Positions 1 to 11,148 of a DNA stretch of 64,000 nucleotides are shown here, piece by piece. Source of the DNA: Streptococcus oralis. Lineage in GTDB: Bacteria; Bacillota; Bacilli; Lactobacillales; Streptococcaceae. The notes below the pieces were generated by a model. The model saw nothing but the letters and a program-made list of their open reading frames with translations, was not told the DNA's origin and did not search any database. The position numbers and the translations under genes were made by a program. How positions within the stretch are numbered: position 1 is the stretch's first letter; each line of letters begins with the position of its first letter. The stretch spans positions 361,442 through 425,441 of the forward strand of contig NZ_KQ969037.1 of assembly GCF_001578705.1 (NCBI RefSeq). Direction: 5' to 3'.

Positions 1-2
1 GC

Positions 3-671
3 AATGCGCGACAGATGAATGATCCAAACGAAGGATATACACTTTTTAAGCTTATAGGTATTGAAAAAAATGAGTTACCTAAAACTGATTATGATACATC
101 ACCGTTCTTCTTTGCTTCTATGACACAAACTGGAAGTGAATCAAATCTAGATGATAGTCTTCCAATGTGGAAGCAGTATGGTGATGATGCAAAAGGGATT
201 AATCTAACATATCATTCTGAGTACATTAAAAGCTTAATGGAAGAAGGAATAGAAATTTATAAAGTTTGTTATAATCCTGCAAAAGATGCATTATTAAATG
301 AAGAAATAAATTCAATAAAATCAGCATTTAACGAAATTAAAAATTATAGCGATGATAAAGAAAAAGAAGCTATCTTTTTATCAGCATTAAACCTAATTGA
401 TGATATCCGTTATTTATTTAAAGATGTAGATTATAGTTATGAAAATGAATATAGAATTATTAAATCTTATGAAGGAGAGGAAGATGTTATTTTTTCTAGC
501 GAAAGTTCTAACAGTGTGATTCCTGGTCTATATGCTTATATTGACAAAGAACTAAAATATTCAAAAATTAAACTTGGTCCTAAATGTGATGATATTGATT
601 TTGTTGCTCCCTATATAAAATTCGTTGATCGAAATATTGAAGTAACTAAGTCGCAAATATCTTATCGTTAA
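3..671 (+). CDS. DUF2971-type protein, 5' end outside the window
   Basis: The reading frame is open from the first bases of the window through an internal ATG at 15, and the residues before that ATG (N-A-R-Q) continue naturally into MNDPNEG, the kind of 'xxMNDPxEG' segment that sits near the start of DUF2971 proteins. The true start therefore probably lies upstream. Further family-like features are FFFASMT, LPMWKQYGDDAKGINL (the W-x-x-Y-xxxxxG-v-l block) and a C-terminal ENEYRII-K segment. The molecular function of DUF2971 is not established; members are often found in accessory or defence-like neighbourhoods. No signal peptide or membrane segment is visible in the part seen. It is followed 44 bases later by an Rgg regulator on the same strand. 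Family assignment is from recalled motifs, not a profile search. Confidence 0.6.
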   Translation, partial: NARQMNDPNEGYTLFKLIGIEKNELPKTDYDTSPFFFASMTQTGSESNLDDSLPMWKQYGDDAKGINLTYHSEYIKSLMEEGIEIYKVCYNPAKDALLNEEINSIKSAFNEIKNYSDDKEKEAIFLSALNLIDDIRYLFKDVDYSYENEYRIIKSYEGEEDVIFSSESSNSVIPGLYAYIDKELKYSKIKLGPKCDDIDFVAPYIKFVDRNIEVTKSQISYR

Positions 672-715
672 TTCATTAATTTTGAGTGTTTATTTTGTTA
701 AAAAGGGTGTAAGAG

Positions 716-1579
716 ATGGAACATCTTGGAAAGGTATTTCGTGAATTTCGAACAAGCGGGAAGTACTCCTTAAAAGAGGCGGCAGGTGAATCGTGTTCAA
801 CCTCTCAATTATCTCGCTTCGAGCTTGGGGAATCTGATCTAGCAGTTTCCCGTTTCTTTGAGATTTTGGATAATATTCATGTGACTATTGAAAATTTCAT
901 GGACAAGGCTAGGAATTTTCAAAATCATGAACATGTTGCCTTAATGGCACAGATTATTCCGCTTTACTACTCAAATGATATTGCAGGTTTTCAAAAGCTT
1001 CAAAAGGAACAGCTCAAGAAAGCGAAGAGTTCGACCAATCCCCTCTATTTTGAGCTGAATTGGATTTTGTTACAGGGTCTGATTTGTCAAAGAGATGCTC
1101 ATTACACGATGAGTCAGAGTGATTTGGAAAAAGTAGCAGATTATCTTTTTCAAACAGAGGAATGGACCATGTATGAGTTGATTCTTTTCGGAAATCTCTA
1201 TACTTTCTACAATGTGGACTATGTGGCTCGGATTGGCAGAGAAGTCATGGAGCGAGAAGACTACTACAAAGAAATTGGTCGGCATCGAAAACTTGTTTTG
1301 ATTTTAGCTCTTAACTGTTACCAGCATTGTTTGGAAAACCGTTCCTTTACGGATGCGGACTATTTTGAGGGCTATGTGGAGAAGTTGATTGGAAATGGTA
1401 TCAAGCTTTATGAGCGCAATATCTTCCATTATCTCAAAGGTTTCTCCCTCTACCAGAGAGATTTGAAAGAAGAAGGTTGTAGTCAGATGCAGGAAGCCAT
1501 GCATATTTTTGATGTGCTTGGACTTCCAGAGCAAGTGGCTTACTATCAGGAACATTATGAAAAATTTGTAAATCCTTAA
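716..1579 (+). CDS. Rgg/GadR/MutR family transcriptional regulator
   Basis: A 287-residue cytoplasmic regulator, the usual length for streptococcal Rgg proteins. Residues about 5-60 form an XRE-type helix-turn-helix (GKVFREFRTSGKYSLKEAAG, then SCSTSQLSRFELGESDL), and the remainder is an all-helical repeat domain that in Rgg proteins binds short peptides or effectors. The start ATG has an AAGGGTG ribosome-binding site 8 bases upstream. It lies directly upstream of, and on the same strand as, an MFS exporter; Rgg proteins frequently control the neighbouring transporter or biosynthetic gene, so control of that gene is a reasonable inference. No short hydrophobic peptide gene is visible on either side, so a quorum-sensing role is not supported by local sequence. 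Confidence 0.85.
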   Translation: MEHLGKVFREFRTSGKYSLKEAAGESCSTSQLSRFELGESDLAVSRFFEILDNIHVTIENFMDKARNFQNHEHVALMAQIIPLYYSNDIAGFQKLQKEQLKKAKSSTNPLYFELNWILLQGLICQRDAHYTMSQSDLEKVADYLFQTEEWTMYELILFGNLYTFYNVDYVARIGREVMEREDYYKEIGRHRKLVLILALNCYQHCLENRSFTDADYFEGYVEKLIGNGIKLYERNIFHYLKGFSLYQRDLKEEGCSQMQEAMHIFDVLGLPEQVAYYQEHYEKFVNP

Positions 1580-1621
1580 ATTTCCCAAATAAGGGAAAAA
1601 TAAAGAGACTCCTTTCAGTTT

Positions 1622-1630
1622 TGATACAAT
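1622..1630 (+). promoter_or_regulatory. extended -10 promoter of the MFS gene
   Basis: TGATACAAT is an extended -10 element (TG-N-TACAAT) placed 30 bases before the MFS start codon. No good -35 is present 17 bases upstream, which fits an activator-dependent or extended -10 promoter; the adjacent Rgg protein is the obvious candidate activator (inference). A short inverted repeat TTTCCC/GGGAAA at 1581-1598 lies just upstream. Confidence 0.45.
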
Positions 1631-1659
1631 AGTTTCAAAATTTGAGAGGAGCTTTTTAT

Positions 1660-2838
1660 ATGAATCGACATGCAATCCAGTTGATTAGTCGTGGGGCTAT
1701 TAATAAAATAGGAAATATGCTCTATGATTATGGAAATAGTGTTTGGTTAGCATCAATGGGGACGATAGGACAGACTGTTCTTGGGATTTATCAAATTTCT
1801 GAGTTGGTTACATCGATTCTAGTCAATCCCTTTGGCGGAGTGATTTCAGACCGCTTTTCGCGTCGCAAAATTTTGATGACGACAGACTTGATTTGCGGTA
1901 TTCTCTGTTTAGCTATTTCTTTCATCAGAAATGATAGCTTGATGATTGCTGCCTTGATTTTTGCCAATATTGTTCAGGCGGTTGCCTTTGCATTTTCTCG
2001 TACAGCCAATAAAGCCATTATAACTGAGGTTGTAGAAAAAGACGAGATTGTGACATATAATGCTCGCTTAGAGCTCGTTTTGCAGGTTGTAGGTGTTAGC
2101 TCCCCTGTACTTTCTTTCCTCGTTTTACAATTTGCCAGTCTCCATATGACGCTTGTTTTAGATGCCATTAGTTTTTTCATCGCATTTACATTAGTAGCTT
2201 TCCTTCCCAAAAAAGAGACTCAGGAACAAGAGAAAAAGACTTTCAGCTGGAAAAATATTTTTGCTGATATGAAAGAAGGACTTGGCTATATCTGGCGCCA
2301 GCAAGAGATTTTTTTCCTTTTGTTAGTAGCTTCCAGTGTTAATTTCTTTTTTGCAGCTTTTGAGTTTCTCCTCCCTTTTTCAAATCGGCTTTACGGGGTA
2401 GAAGGAGCTTATGCAACTATTTTAACTATGGGCGCTATTGGTTCCATTGTGGGAGCTCTCCTAGCTAGTAAAATAAAGGCAAGTGTTTATAATCTTTTGA
2501 TTCTATTGGCTTTGACTGGAGTTGGAGTTTTTATGATGGGATTACCACTGCCAACTTTTCTTTCCTTTTCTGGAAATTTAGTTTGTGAACTGTTTATGAC
2601 GATTTTTAATATTCACTTTTTTACTCAGGTGCAAACCAAGGTTGAGGGGGAATACTTGGGGAGGGTGCTAAGCACCATTTTTACTTTAGCCATTCTCTTT
2701 ATGCCAATTGCAAAAGGCCTTATGACAGTGCTGCCAAGTGTACATCTCTCTTCTTTCCTGATAATTGGAAGCGGGGTCGTTATCCTGTCTTGTCTATCCC
2801 TTGTTTACGTACGAAGTCGTTTCGAAAAAGAGTCATAA
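1660..2838 (+). CDS. MFS-type drug exporter
   Basis: A 392-residue polytopic membrane protein of the major facilitator superfamily (MFS_3/TetV-like group). The MFS loop 2-3 signature is visible as GGVISDRFSRRKIL (near residue 60), with about 10-12 hydrophobic segments spread through the protein and a charged central loop (KKETQEQEKKT). The start is placed at ATG 1660, which has GAGAGGAG 9 bases upstream, rather than at the TTG at 1642 that would overlap this ribosome-binding site. Substrate is unknown; homologues are annotated as macrolide or multidrug efflux pumps. The gene sits 80 bases after the Rgg gene and is followed by ligA under its own promoter. Confidence 0.85.
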   Translation: MNRHAIQLISRGAINKIGNMLYDYGNSVWLASMGTIGQTVLGIYQISELVTSILVNPFGGVISDRFSRRKILMTTDLICGILCLAISFIRNDSLMIAALIFANIVQAVAFAFSRTANKAIITEVVEKDEIVTYNARLELVLQVVGVSSPVLSFLVLQFASLHMTLVLDAISFFIAFTLVAFLPKKETQEQEKKTFSWKNIFADMKEGLGYIWRQQEIFFLLLVASSVNFFFAAFEFLLPFSNRLYGVEGAYATILTMGAIGSIVGALLASKIKASVYNLLILLALTGVGVFMMGLPLPTFLSFSGNLVCELFMTIFNIHFFTQVQTKVEGEYLGRVLSTIFTLAILFMPIAKGLMTVLPSVHLSSFLIIGSGVVILSCLSLVYVRSRFEKES

Positions 2839-2891
2839 TTTCTATTTTTTAGAAAATATTTCAATACTAACCATTTTTCAGTCCTTCTCTA

Positions 2892-4886
<1,995 letters not shown>

Positions 4887-5040
4887 AGAATAGCAGAAAG
4901 CTAGGTGTTAGATAGTCTCAAACTATCTCTCCTGATGTGTTTTGACATGGTTAAAATCTGTTGTCCATCGTGATTAAATGCCAACTGAATCCATCAGAAT
5001 CAAATAAAATTAAAATAGAAATTAGAAATTAGGAAAAAAC

Positions 5041-7326
5041 ATGTACAATTATCCCGTTCTTCTCCATTTTCATAGAAAAAATGGAGATTATACAGCTTGC
5101 TCATTTAGCACAGACCGAGATGAAAACAAAAACTCTTTAACTTCAGAGACCACTTATTTTGGTCTTCAGTTTTCTTTTACCGTGACCAGTCAGGAAAAGG
5201 TGGATAGTTTCACCTTCAAAGCCGAGATAGATGGTGTATTAAAAGAATATCTTGTACGTTTTAACTACTATCCCTTGCTAACAGAAGCATGGATTTTAGA
5301 GGGCGACGAGACTGTTTATTATTCTGAAAACCCAGCTATTGCTAGTCCTTACTATAAAGATCAAAATCCTTTTGCCTTTGATAAAGCCATCCATAGCGCA
5401 AGCTTTGATCATCACTGGGGATATCAAGGAGACTTGGGCTGCCAAGGATCTGATTCCCAGACCAGTTTTAAACTTTGGGCTCCAACAGCTACAGCTGTTC
5501 AGGTGGTTGTCTATGAAAACACTAGTAACGATGCACCTATTTGGAAAACCTTTAATCTAGAGCGTGGCAATAGCTATTCATATAGTCATAAGTACAATAC
5601 CATTGGTGTGTGGAGTCTAGACTTAGATGAAAATCTTGCTGGTAAGGCTTATCAGTATCAAATTGAATTTCCTCACCACCAGACTTTGACGAGAGATCCT
5701 TACACAACTGCAACAAGTCCTGACGGGAAACGTTCTGTTATTCTTTCTCGCAAAGACAGACAAGTAGAAAGATTTGAAGTCAAACATGGGACAGAAGCGC
5801 CATGGCGTTTGGAGAATCCATGTAAAGCAGTTATCTGTGAAATGCATATTCGAGATTTTACCAAATCGCCTACATCTGGTGTTCCTGAAGAACTCCGCGG
5901 AACCTTCTTGGGTGCTGCTCAGACTGGAACAGTTAACCAGTACGGTCAAGCAACCGCCTTTGACTATATTAAAGAACTTGGTTGCAACTATGTTCAACTT
6001 CAACCCATCTTTGATCGTCATAAGGAATATGATCAAGATGGAAATGTAACCTATAACTGGGGTTATGATCCTCAAAACTACAACGCACCAGAAACGAGCT
6101 TCTCTAGCAATCCAGATGATCCCGGACAAGTTATTCGAGACCTCAAGACCATGATTCAGGCTTATCATGATGCAGGAATCGGTGTCATTATGGACGTGGT
6201 TTATAACCATACCTTTTCAACAGTTGACGCTCCATTCCAGACAACTGTTCCCGATTATTTCTATCGTATGAATCGTGATGGAACTTTTCAAAACGGTACG
6301 GGAGTAGGAAATGAAACTGCAAGTGAGCACGAGATGTTCCGCAAGTATATGATTGATTCCATCCTTTATTGGGTGAAAGAATACAATATTGACGGTTTCC
6401 GTTTCGACTTGATGGGCATTCATGATGTCAAAACTATGCAGGCAATTCGTTGGGCACTGGATGAGGTCGATCCGCGTATTCTCACTTATGGAGAAGGCTG
6501 GGATATGGGAACAGGTCTTGCTCCTTATGATAAGGCTAAGAAGGATAACGCCTATCAGATGCCAAATATAGGTTTCTTTAACGATAATCAGCGTGATGCG
6601 ATCAAAGGAGGAGAAGTTTATGGAGCAATCAAATCAGGATTTGTGAGTGGTGCTGCTACAGAACCAATCGTCGCCAGGGCTATTCTTGGTAGCCGAGAGT
6701 TGGGATCCTATCTCAGTCCAAACCAAGTTCTCAACTATGTTGAAGCTCATGACAATTACAATCTTCATGACTTGCTAGCAACCCTTCATCCTGATAAGAG
6801 TTCCGACCAGATTATGCGCAAGGTTGAGACAGCGACAGCTATGAACCTTCTCATGCAAGGTATGTCCTTTATGGAACTTGGTCAAGAGTTTGGACGAACT
6901 AAGTTGATTCCAACTGGTGAACATGGAGAACTAACTCCTGCAGACCGAGAACGTGCTATGAATAGCTATAATGCTCCGGACAGTGTTAACCAAGTCAACT
7001 GGGATCTGATCAATGAACGCCAAGACAGCATTGAGTTTATTCGTCAGATTATCCGCCTAAAAACGCAAATCAGTGCCTTCTCTTATCCAACATATGAAGA
7101 AATTTACCGTCATGTCTTTGTCCATACAGCTGCTGAGAATAGCGGGTGGATTGTTTATGAGATTCACGGTGGAGCAGAGCACTTATTGGTGGTATTCAAT
7201 GCTAAGGGAACCTCCTTCTACTTTGAAAATGCAGGTAAGCTTGAAATGTTCCTTACCAACAGTCGTTCAAAACAAGAAAATGTTATTGATGATATTAGCG
7301 TCGCAGTTTTAAAAGTGCTCTCATAA
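5041..7326 (+). CDS. pulA: type I pullulanase, cytoplasmic
   Basis: A 761-residue GH13 debranching enzyme that hydrolyses alpha-1,6 branches in glycogen or imported maltodextrin. It has no signal peptide or LPXTG anchor, so it is an intracellular enzyme, unlike the surface pullulanase SpuA. After an N-terminal carbohydrate-binding/CBM48 region (TSFKLWAPTATAVQVVVY), the type I signature YNWGYDPQNYNAPE is present, followed by the GH13 catalytic residues D456 (DGFRFDLMG), E485 (YGEGWD) and D571 (EAHDN). Its position before gapN and glgBCDA suggests a role in glycogen turnover. A weak AGGA lies 7 bases before the ATG. A terminator follows at once, so the gene is transcribed separately from gapN. 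Confidence 0.93.
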   Translation: MYNYPVLLHFHRKNGDYTACSFSTDRDENKNSLTSETTYFGLQFSFTVTSQEKVDSFTFKAEIDGVLKEYLVRFNYYPLLTEAWILEGDETVYYSENPAIASPYYKDQNPFAFDKAIHSASFDHHWGYQGDLGCQGSDSQTSFKLWAPTATAVQVVVYENTSNDAPIWKTFNLERGNSYSYSHKYNTIGVWSLDLDENLAGKAYQYQIEFPHHQTLTRDPYTTATSPDGKRSVILSRKDRQVERFEVKHGTEAPWRLENPCKAVICEMHIRDFTKSPTSGVPEELRGTFLGAAQTGTVNQYGQATAFDYIKELGCNYVQLQPIFDRHKEYDQDGNVTYNWGYDPQNYNAPETSFSSNPDDPGQVIRDLKTMIQAYHDAGIGVIMDVVYNHTFSTVDAPFQTTVPDYFYRMNRDGTFQNGTGVGNETASEHEMFRKYMIDSILYWVKEYNIDGFRFDLMGIHDVKTMQAIRWALDEVDPRILTYGEGWDMGTGLAPYDKAKKDNAYQMPNIGFFNDNQRDAIKGGEVYGAIKSGFVSGAATEPIVARAILGSRELGSYLSPNQVLNYVEAHDNYNLHDLLATLHPDKSSDQIMRKVETATAMNLLMQGMSFMELGQEFGRTKLIPTGEHGELTPADRERAMNSYNAPDSVNQVNWDLINERQDSIEFIRQIIRLKTQISAFSYPTYEEIYRHVFVHTAAENSGWIVYEIHGGAEHLLVVFNAKGTSFYFENAGKLEMFLTNSRSKQENVIDDISVAVLKVLS

Positions 7327-7337
7327 ATTAATGTAGT

Positions 7338-7366
7338 AAAAAGGGTTAGATTATCTAATCCTTTTT
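7338..7366 (+). terminator. Rho-independent terminator after the pullulanase gene
   Basis: AAAAGGGTTAGA and TCTAATCCTTTT form a 12-pair stem (one G-U pair) with a 3-base loop ending in a T run. It starts 12 bases after the stop codon. Confidence 0.8.
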
Positions 7367-7428
7367 GTCATTTATGAGATTTTTAATGAAGAGTAGAATT
7401 AAGTTTCAAATAATTTGAAGGATCAAGA

Positions 7429-7490
7429 TTGTGAAAAAAATCTCAATTTTTTCACAAAAGGGTTGTAATTTTCTGAAAATTTGATAAAAT
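7429..7490 (+). promoter_or_regulatory. gapN promoter with a long AT-rich dyad upstream
   Basis: A -35-like TTGTAA (7463-7468) and -10 TAAAAT (7485-7490) are 16 bases apart. Directly upstream, 7429-7457 is a dyad whose arms are TTGTGAAAAAA and TTTTTTCACAA separated by a short spacer. The outer half-sites resemble Rex boxes (TTGTGA/TCACAA), but the spacing is about 11 bases longer than a standard Rex operator, so the regulator is unknown. Confidence 0.45.
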
Positions 7491-7520
7491 AAGTCTTAAT
7501 AATTTTCAGGAGGAAGAAAA

Positions 7521-8944
7521 TTGGCAAGATATCAGAATTTAGTAAATGGAAATTGGAAATCATCTGAAAAGGAAATTACAATCTATTCACCCATTAATCA
7601 GGAAAAGCTGGGGACAGTACCGGCTATGAGTCAAGCTGAAGTAGATGAGGCTATGAAAGCTGCGCGTGCAGCTCTCCCAGCATGGCGTGATTTAGCATCA
7701 GTTGAGCGTGCAGCCTATTTGCATAAGACAGCAGACATTTTGGAACGTGATAAAGAAAAAATTGGTACAATTCTTGCCAAAGAGGTTGCTAAAGGGATAA
7801 AAGCAGCCATTGGAGAAGTAGTACGTACAGCAGATTTGATTCGTTTTGCTGCAGAAGAAGGTCTCCGTATCACTGGACAAGCAATGGAAGGGGCGGTTTT
7901 GAAGCTGCAAGTAAAAACAAACTAGCCGTTGTCCGTCGTGAGCCAGTTGGTGTCGTTTTAGCTATCGCGCCATTTAACTATCCAGTTAACCTTTCTGGAT
8001 CTAAGATTGCTCCGGCTTTGATTGCAGGAAATGTCGTCATGTTTAAACCACCAACACAAGGATCTATCTCAGGTCTGTTATTAGCCAAGGCTTTTGATGA
8101 GGCAGGTATTCCAGCAGGAGTATTTAATACGATAACTGGCCGTGGTTCTGAAATCGGTGACTATATCATTGAACACCAAGAAGTTAACTTTATCAACTTT
8201 ACTGGCTCGACTCCAATTGGTGAGCGAATCGGTCGTTTAGCTGGAATGCGTCCTATCATGCTTGAACTTGGTGGGAAAGATGCAGCTATTGTTCTCGAAG
8301 ATGCAGACTTGGAACACGCAGCTAAACAAATCGTCGGTGGAGCCTTTAGCTACTCTGGTCAGCGTTGTACCGCTATCAAACGTGTTTTGGTTGTGGAAAG
8401 CGTAGCAGACAGATTGACTGAATTGCTCCAAGCTGAAGTTGCTAAGCTAACAGTCGGTGACCCATTTGACAATGCAGATATCACACCTGTTATTGACAAT
8501 GCTTCAGCTGATTTCATCTGGGGATTGATTCAGGACGCTCAAGAAAAGGGTGCCAAAGCGCTCAGTCCAATCAAACGTGAGGGCAATCTCATTTGGCCAG
8601 GACTTTTTGATTATGTCACAAGAGATATGAAATTAGCATGGGAGGAACCGTTTGGCCCTGTTCTCCCAATTATCCGTGTTTCCGATGCAAATGAAGCGGT
8701 AGCAATTGCCAATGAATCTGAGTTCGGTCTTCAATCCTCTGTCTTTACAAACGACTTTAAGAAGGCATTTGAAATTGCTGAAAAACTTGAAGTTGGAACG
8801 GTTCATATTAATAACAAAACACAACGTGGACCAGATAATTTCCCATTCCTTGGTGTAAAGGGTTCTGGTGCAGGAGTGCAAGGGATTAAATACAGCATTG
8901 AAGCAATGACAAATGTCAAATCCATTGTTTTTGATGTGAAGTAA
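7521..8944 (+). pseudogene. gapN: NADP-dependent non-phosphorylating GAPDH (GapN), broken by a 1-base deletion in a G run
   Basis: GapN oxidises glyceraldehyde-3-phosphate to 3-phosphoglycerate and is a main NADPH source in streptococci. The first part (start TTG 7521, AGGAGG 7 bases upstream) matches GapN to GQAMEG, then reads out of frame to a TAG at 7923. The correct sequence resumes in the frame one base back, from GGC at 7892 (GGFEAASKNKLAVVRREP...), and runs to 8944. Related genes need GGGGGCGG here (AMEGGGFEAA); this window has four Gs at 7890-7893, so one G is missing. The rest is intact, including the catalytic glutamate (LELGGKDAA) and cysteine (SGQRCTAIK). A sequencing or assembly error at a homopolymer is a real alternative to a true inactivation. 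Confidence 0.9.
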
Positions 8945-8947
8945 TCT

Positions 8948-8979
8948 AAAAAATCAGGAATTTAGCTTCCTGATTTTTA
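8948..8979 (+). terminator. Rho-independent terminator after gapN
   Basis: AAAAATCAGGAA and TTCCTGATTTTT flank a 6-base loop and are followed by a T-rich tail. Confidence 0.85.
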
Positions 8980-9151
8980 TTTTTGCTCAAAAATTCAGTT
9001 AGAATTTGAAAAATAACGAATGTTTTGATATTATACTAAGCAAATATATGTAAATCATTTATTTTTTCAACAATTAAATGAAAAATTATATAATGTTAAA
9101 ATATATTTTCTAAAATTTTCAAGATATTTTTTAAGAAATTCCGTAAACTGC

Positions 9152-9202
9152 TTGAAAGTTCTTTTAAAAGATAGTATAATAGAATTATAGAAAACGCTTA
9201 CA
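9152..9202 (+). promoter_or_regulatory. glg operon promoter with CcpA cre-like site at +1
   Basis: TTGAAA (9152-9157) and TATAAT (9175-9180) are 17 bases apart, a near-consensus SigA promoter. A cre-like sequence AGAAAACGCTTACA (9189-9202) fits the CcpA consensus TGWAANCGNTNWCA at all but the first base and overlaps the expected transcription start, the arrangement for catabolite repression by roadblock. This would couple glycogen synthesis to sugar supply. Confidence 0.7.
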
Positions 9203-9219
9203 AAAAGAAAGGGGATTGG

Positions 9220-11148
9220 ATGAATAATCAAGAAGCATTGAGAACCTTCACTACTGGAGAAAATTTTCATCTTCAGCACTATCTAGGAGCACATAAAGAG
9301 GAAAAAGACGGAGAAATTGGTTTTATCTTCCGTGTTTGGGCACCTAACGCTCAGGCTGTGCACTTAGTTGGTGATTTTACAAACTGGACAGAGCATCAAA
9401 TTCCCATGGTTCGTAATGAAGCAGGTGTTTGGGAAGTCTTCACAAGTCTGGCTCATGAAGGACAGATTTATAAGTATCATATCACGCGTGCAAATGGGCA
9501 CCAGATTATGAAAATTGATCCATTGGCGGTTCGTTTTGAGGCTCGTCCGGAGACTGGAGCCATCCTGACTGATATTCCAGAGAAAAAATGGAAAGATGGT
9601 CTTTGGCTAGCTAGGAGAAAACGCTGGGGCTTTTTTGAGAGACCAGTCAATATTTATGAAGCCCACGCTGGATCTTGGAAGAGAAATCCAGATGGTAGTC
9701 CATACAGCTTTGCACAACTCAAGGAAGAACTCATTCCATACCTTGTTGAGATGAATTACACTCACATCGAGTTTATGCCTTTAATGGCTCACCCGCTTGG
9801 ATTGAGTTGGGGCTACCAGCTTATGGGTTACTTTGCTATGGAGCATTCTTACGGGCGACCAGAAGAATTCCAAGATTTTGTTGAGGAATGTCATTTAAAC
9901 AATATCGGTGTAATTGTGGATTGGGTTCCAGGTCATTTTACCATCAACGATGACGCCCTTGCTTATTACGATGGAACACCAACTTTTGAATACCAAGACC
10001 ACAATAAGGCCCATAACTACGGTTGGGGAGCTCTTAACTTTGACCTTGGGAAGAATGAAGTCCAGTCCTTCTTGATTTCTAGCATTAAATTCTGGATTGA
10101 ATTTTATCATTTAGATGGTATTCGAGTGGATGCAGTCAGCAATATGCTCTACCTAGACTATGATAATGCTCCTTGGACTCCAAACAAAGACGGTGGCAAT
10201 CTCAACTACGAAGGCTACTATTTCCTTCAACGTTTGAACACTGTTATCAAGTTAGCGCATCCAGATGTGATGATGATTGCAGAAGAAAGTTCATCAGCAA
10301 CAAAGATTACTGGTATGAAAGAAATGGGCGGTCTAGGATTTGACTACAAGTGGAATATGGGCTGGATGAATGATATTCTCCGTTTCTACGAGGAAGACCC
10401 AATTTATCGTAAGTATGATTTTAACTTGGTAACCTTCAGCTTCATGTACGTTTTCAATGAAAACTACCTCTTACCATTCTCACATGATGAAGTCGTACAT
10501 GGTAAGAAGAGCATGATGCACAAGATGTGGGGAGATCGCTACAATCAATTTGCAGGACTACGCAATCTCTACACTTATCAGATTTGTCATCCAGGTAAGA
10601 AACTCTTGTTCATGGGAAGCGAATATGGTCAGTTCTTAGAGTGGAAGTCTGAGGAACAGCTAGAATGGTCTAACTTGGAAGATCCAATGAATGCTAAGAT
10701 GAAGTACTTCACTTCTCAACTTAATCAATTCTATAAAGAGCATCGTTGCCTTTGGGAAATTGACACCAGCTACGACGGCATCGAAATTATTGATGCGGAT
10801 AATAGAGATCAGAGTGTCCTTTCCTTTATTCGTAAGAGTAAAAAGGGTGAAATGCTAGTCTGTATCTTTAATATGGCGCCTGTTGAACGAAAAGACTTTA
10901 CAATCGGACTTCCTGTCGCAGGAGTTTATGAAGAAGTTTGGAATACAGAATTGGAACAATGGGGTGGTGTCTGGAAAGAATACAACCAAACGGTTCAAAC
11001 TCAAGAAGGATTATGGAAAGATTATGAGCAGACCTTGACCTTTACCTTGCCAGCTATGGGAGCAAGTATCTGGAAGATTAAACGTCGCTTGAAACCAACT
11101 AAAACTGTCACAAATAAAACCCAAAAAGGAGTAGAAAATGAAGAATGA
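9220..11148 (+). CDS. glgB: 1,4-alpha-glucan branching enzyme GlgB
   Basis: A 642-residue GH13 branching enzyme that transfers alpha-1,4 chains to alpha-1,6 positions during glycogen synthesis. The N-terminal CBM48 domain is visible ([20 protein letters not shown], about 33-52), then the catalytic barrel with the nucleophile D304 ([11 protein letters not shown]), the acid/base E355 (MIAEESS), and [19 protein letters not shown] lies 5-11 bases upstream of the ATG. It is the first gene of glgB-glgC-glgD-glgA: its last 11 bases overlap glgC, and the glgC ribosome-binding site lies inside glgB, so translation is probably coupled. The C-terminal tail ([13 protein letters not shown]) is a short charged extension without known function. 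Confidence 0.96.
   Translation: MNNQEALRTFTTGENFHLQHYLGAHKEEKDGEIGFIFRVWAPNAQAVHLVGDFTNWTEHQIPMVRNEAGVWEVFTSLAHEGQIYKYHITRANGHQIMKIDPLAVRFEARPETGAILTDIPEKKWKDGLWLARRKRWGFFERPVNIYEAHAGSWKRNPDGSPYSFAQLKEELIPYLVEMNYTHIEFMPLMAHPLGLSWGYQLMGYFAMEHSYGRPEEFQDFVEECHLNNIGVIVDWVPGHFTINDDALAYYDGTPTFEYQDHNKAHNYGWGALNFDLGKNEVQSFLISSIKFWIEFYHLDGIRVDAVSNMLYLDYDNAPWTPNKDGGNLNYEGYYFLQRLNTVIKLAHPDVMMIAEESSSATKITGMKEMGGLGFDYKWNMGWMNDILRFYEEDPIYRKYDFNLVTFSFMYVFNENYLLPFSHDEVVHGKKSMMHKMWGDRYNQFAGLRNLYTYQICHPGKKLLFMGSEYGQFLEWKSEEQLEWSNLEDPMNAKMKYFTSQLNQFYKEHRCLWEIDTSYDGIEIIDADNRDQSVLSFIRKSKKGEMLVCIFNMAPVERKDFTIGLPVAGVYEEVWNTELEQWGGVWKEYNQTVQTQEGLWKDYEQTLTFTLPAMGASIWKIKRRLKPTKTVTNKTQKGVENEE

Noticed and set aside
1580-1659. 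A short hydrophobic (SHP) pheromone gene for the Rgg regulator
   Set aside because: Neither the 80 bases downstream nor the 44 bases upstream of the Rgg gene contain a suitable small frame with a ribosome-binding site on either strand.
5623-6210. 195-codon open frame on the - strand inside the pullulanase gene
   Set aside because: It lies opposite a well-supported GH13 coding region, has no ribosome-binding site or recognisable domain, and its composition is that of an antisense shadow.
7429-7457. Calling the dyad a Rex operator
   Set aside because: The TTGTGA and TCACAA half-sites are there, but the spacing is about 11 bases too long for the standard site, so only the dyad is reported.
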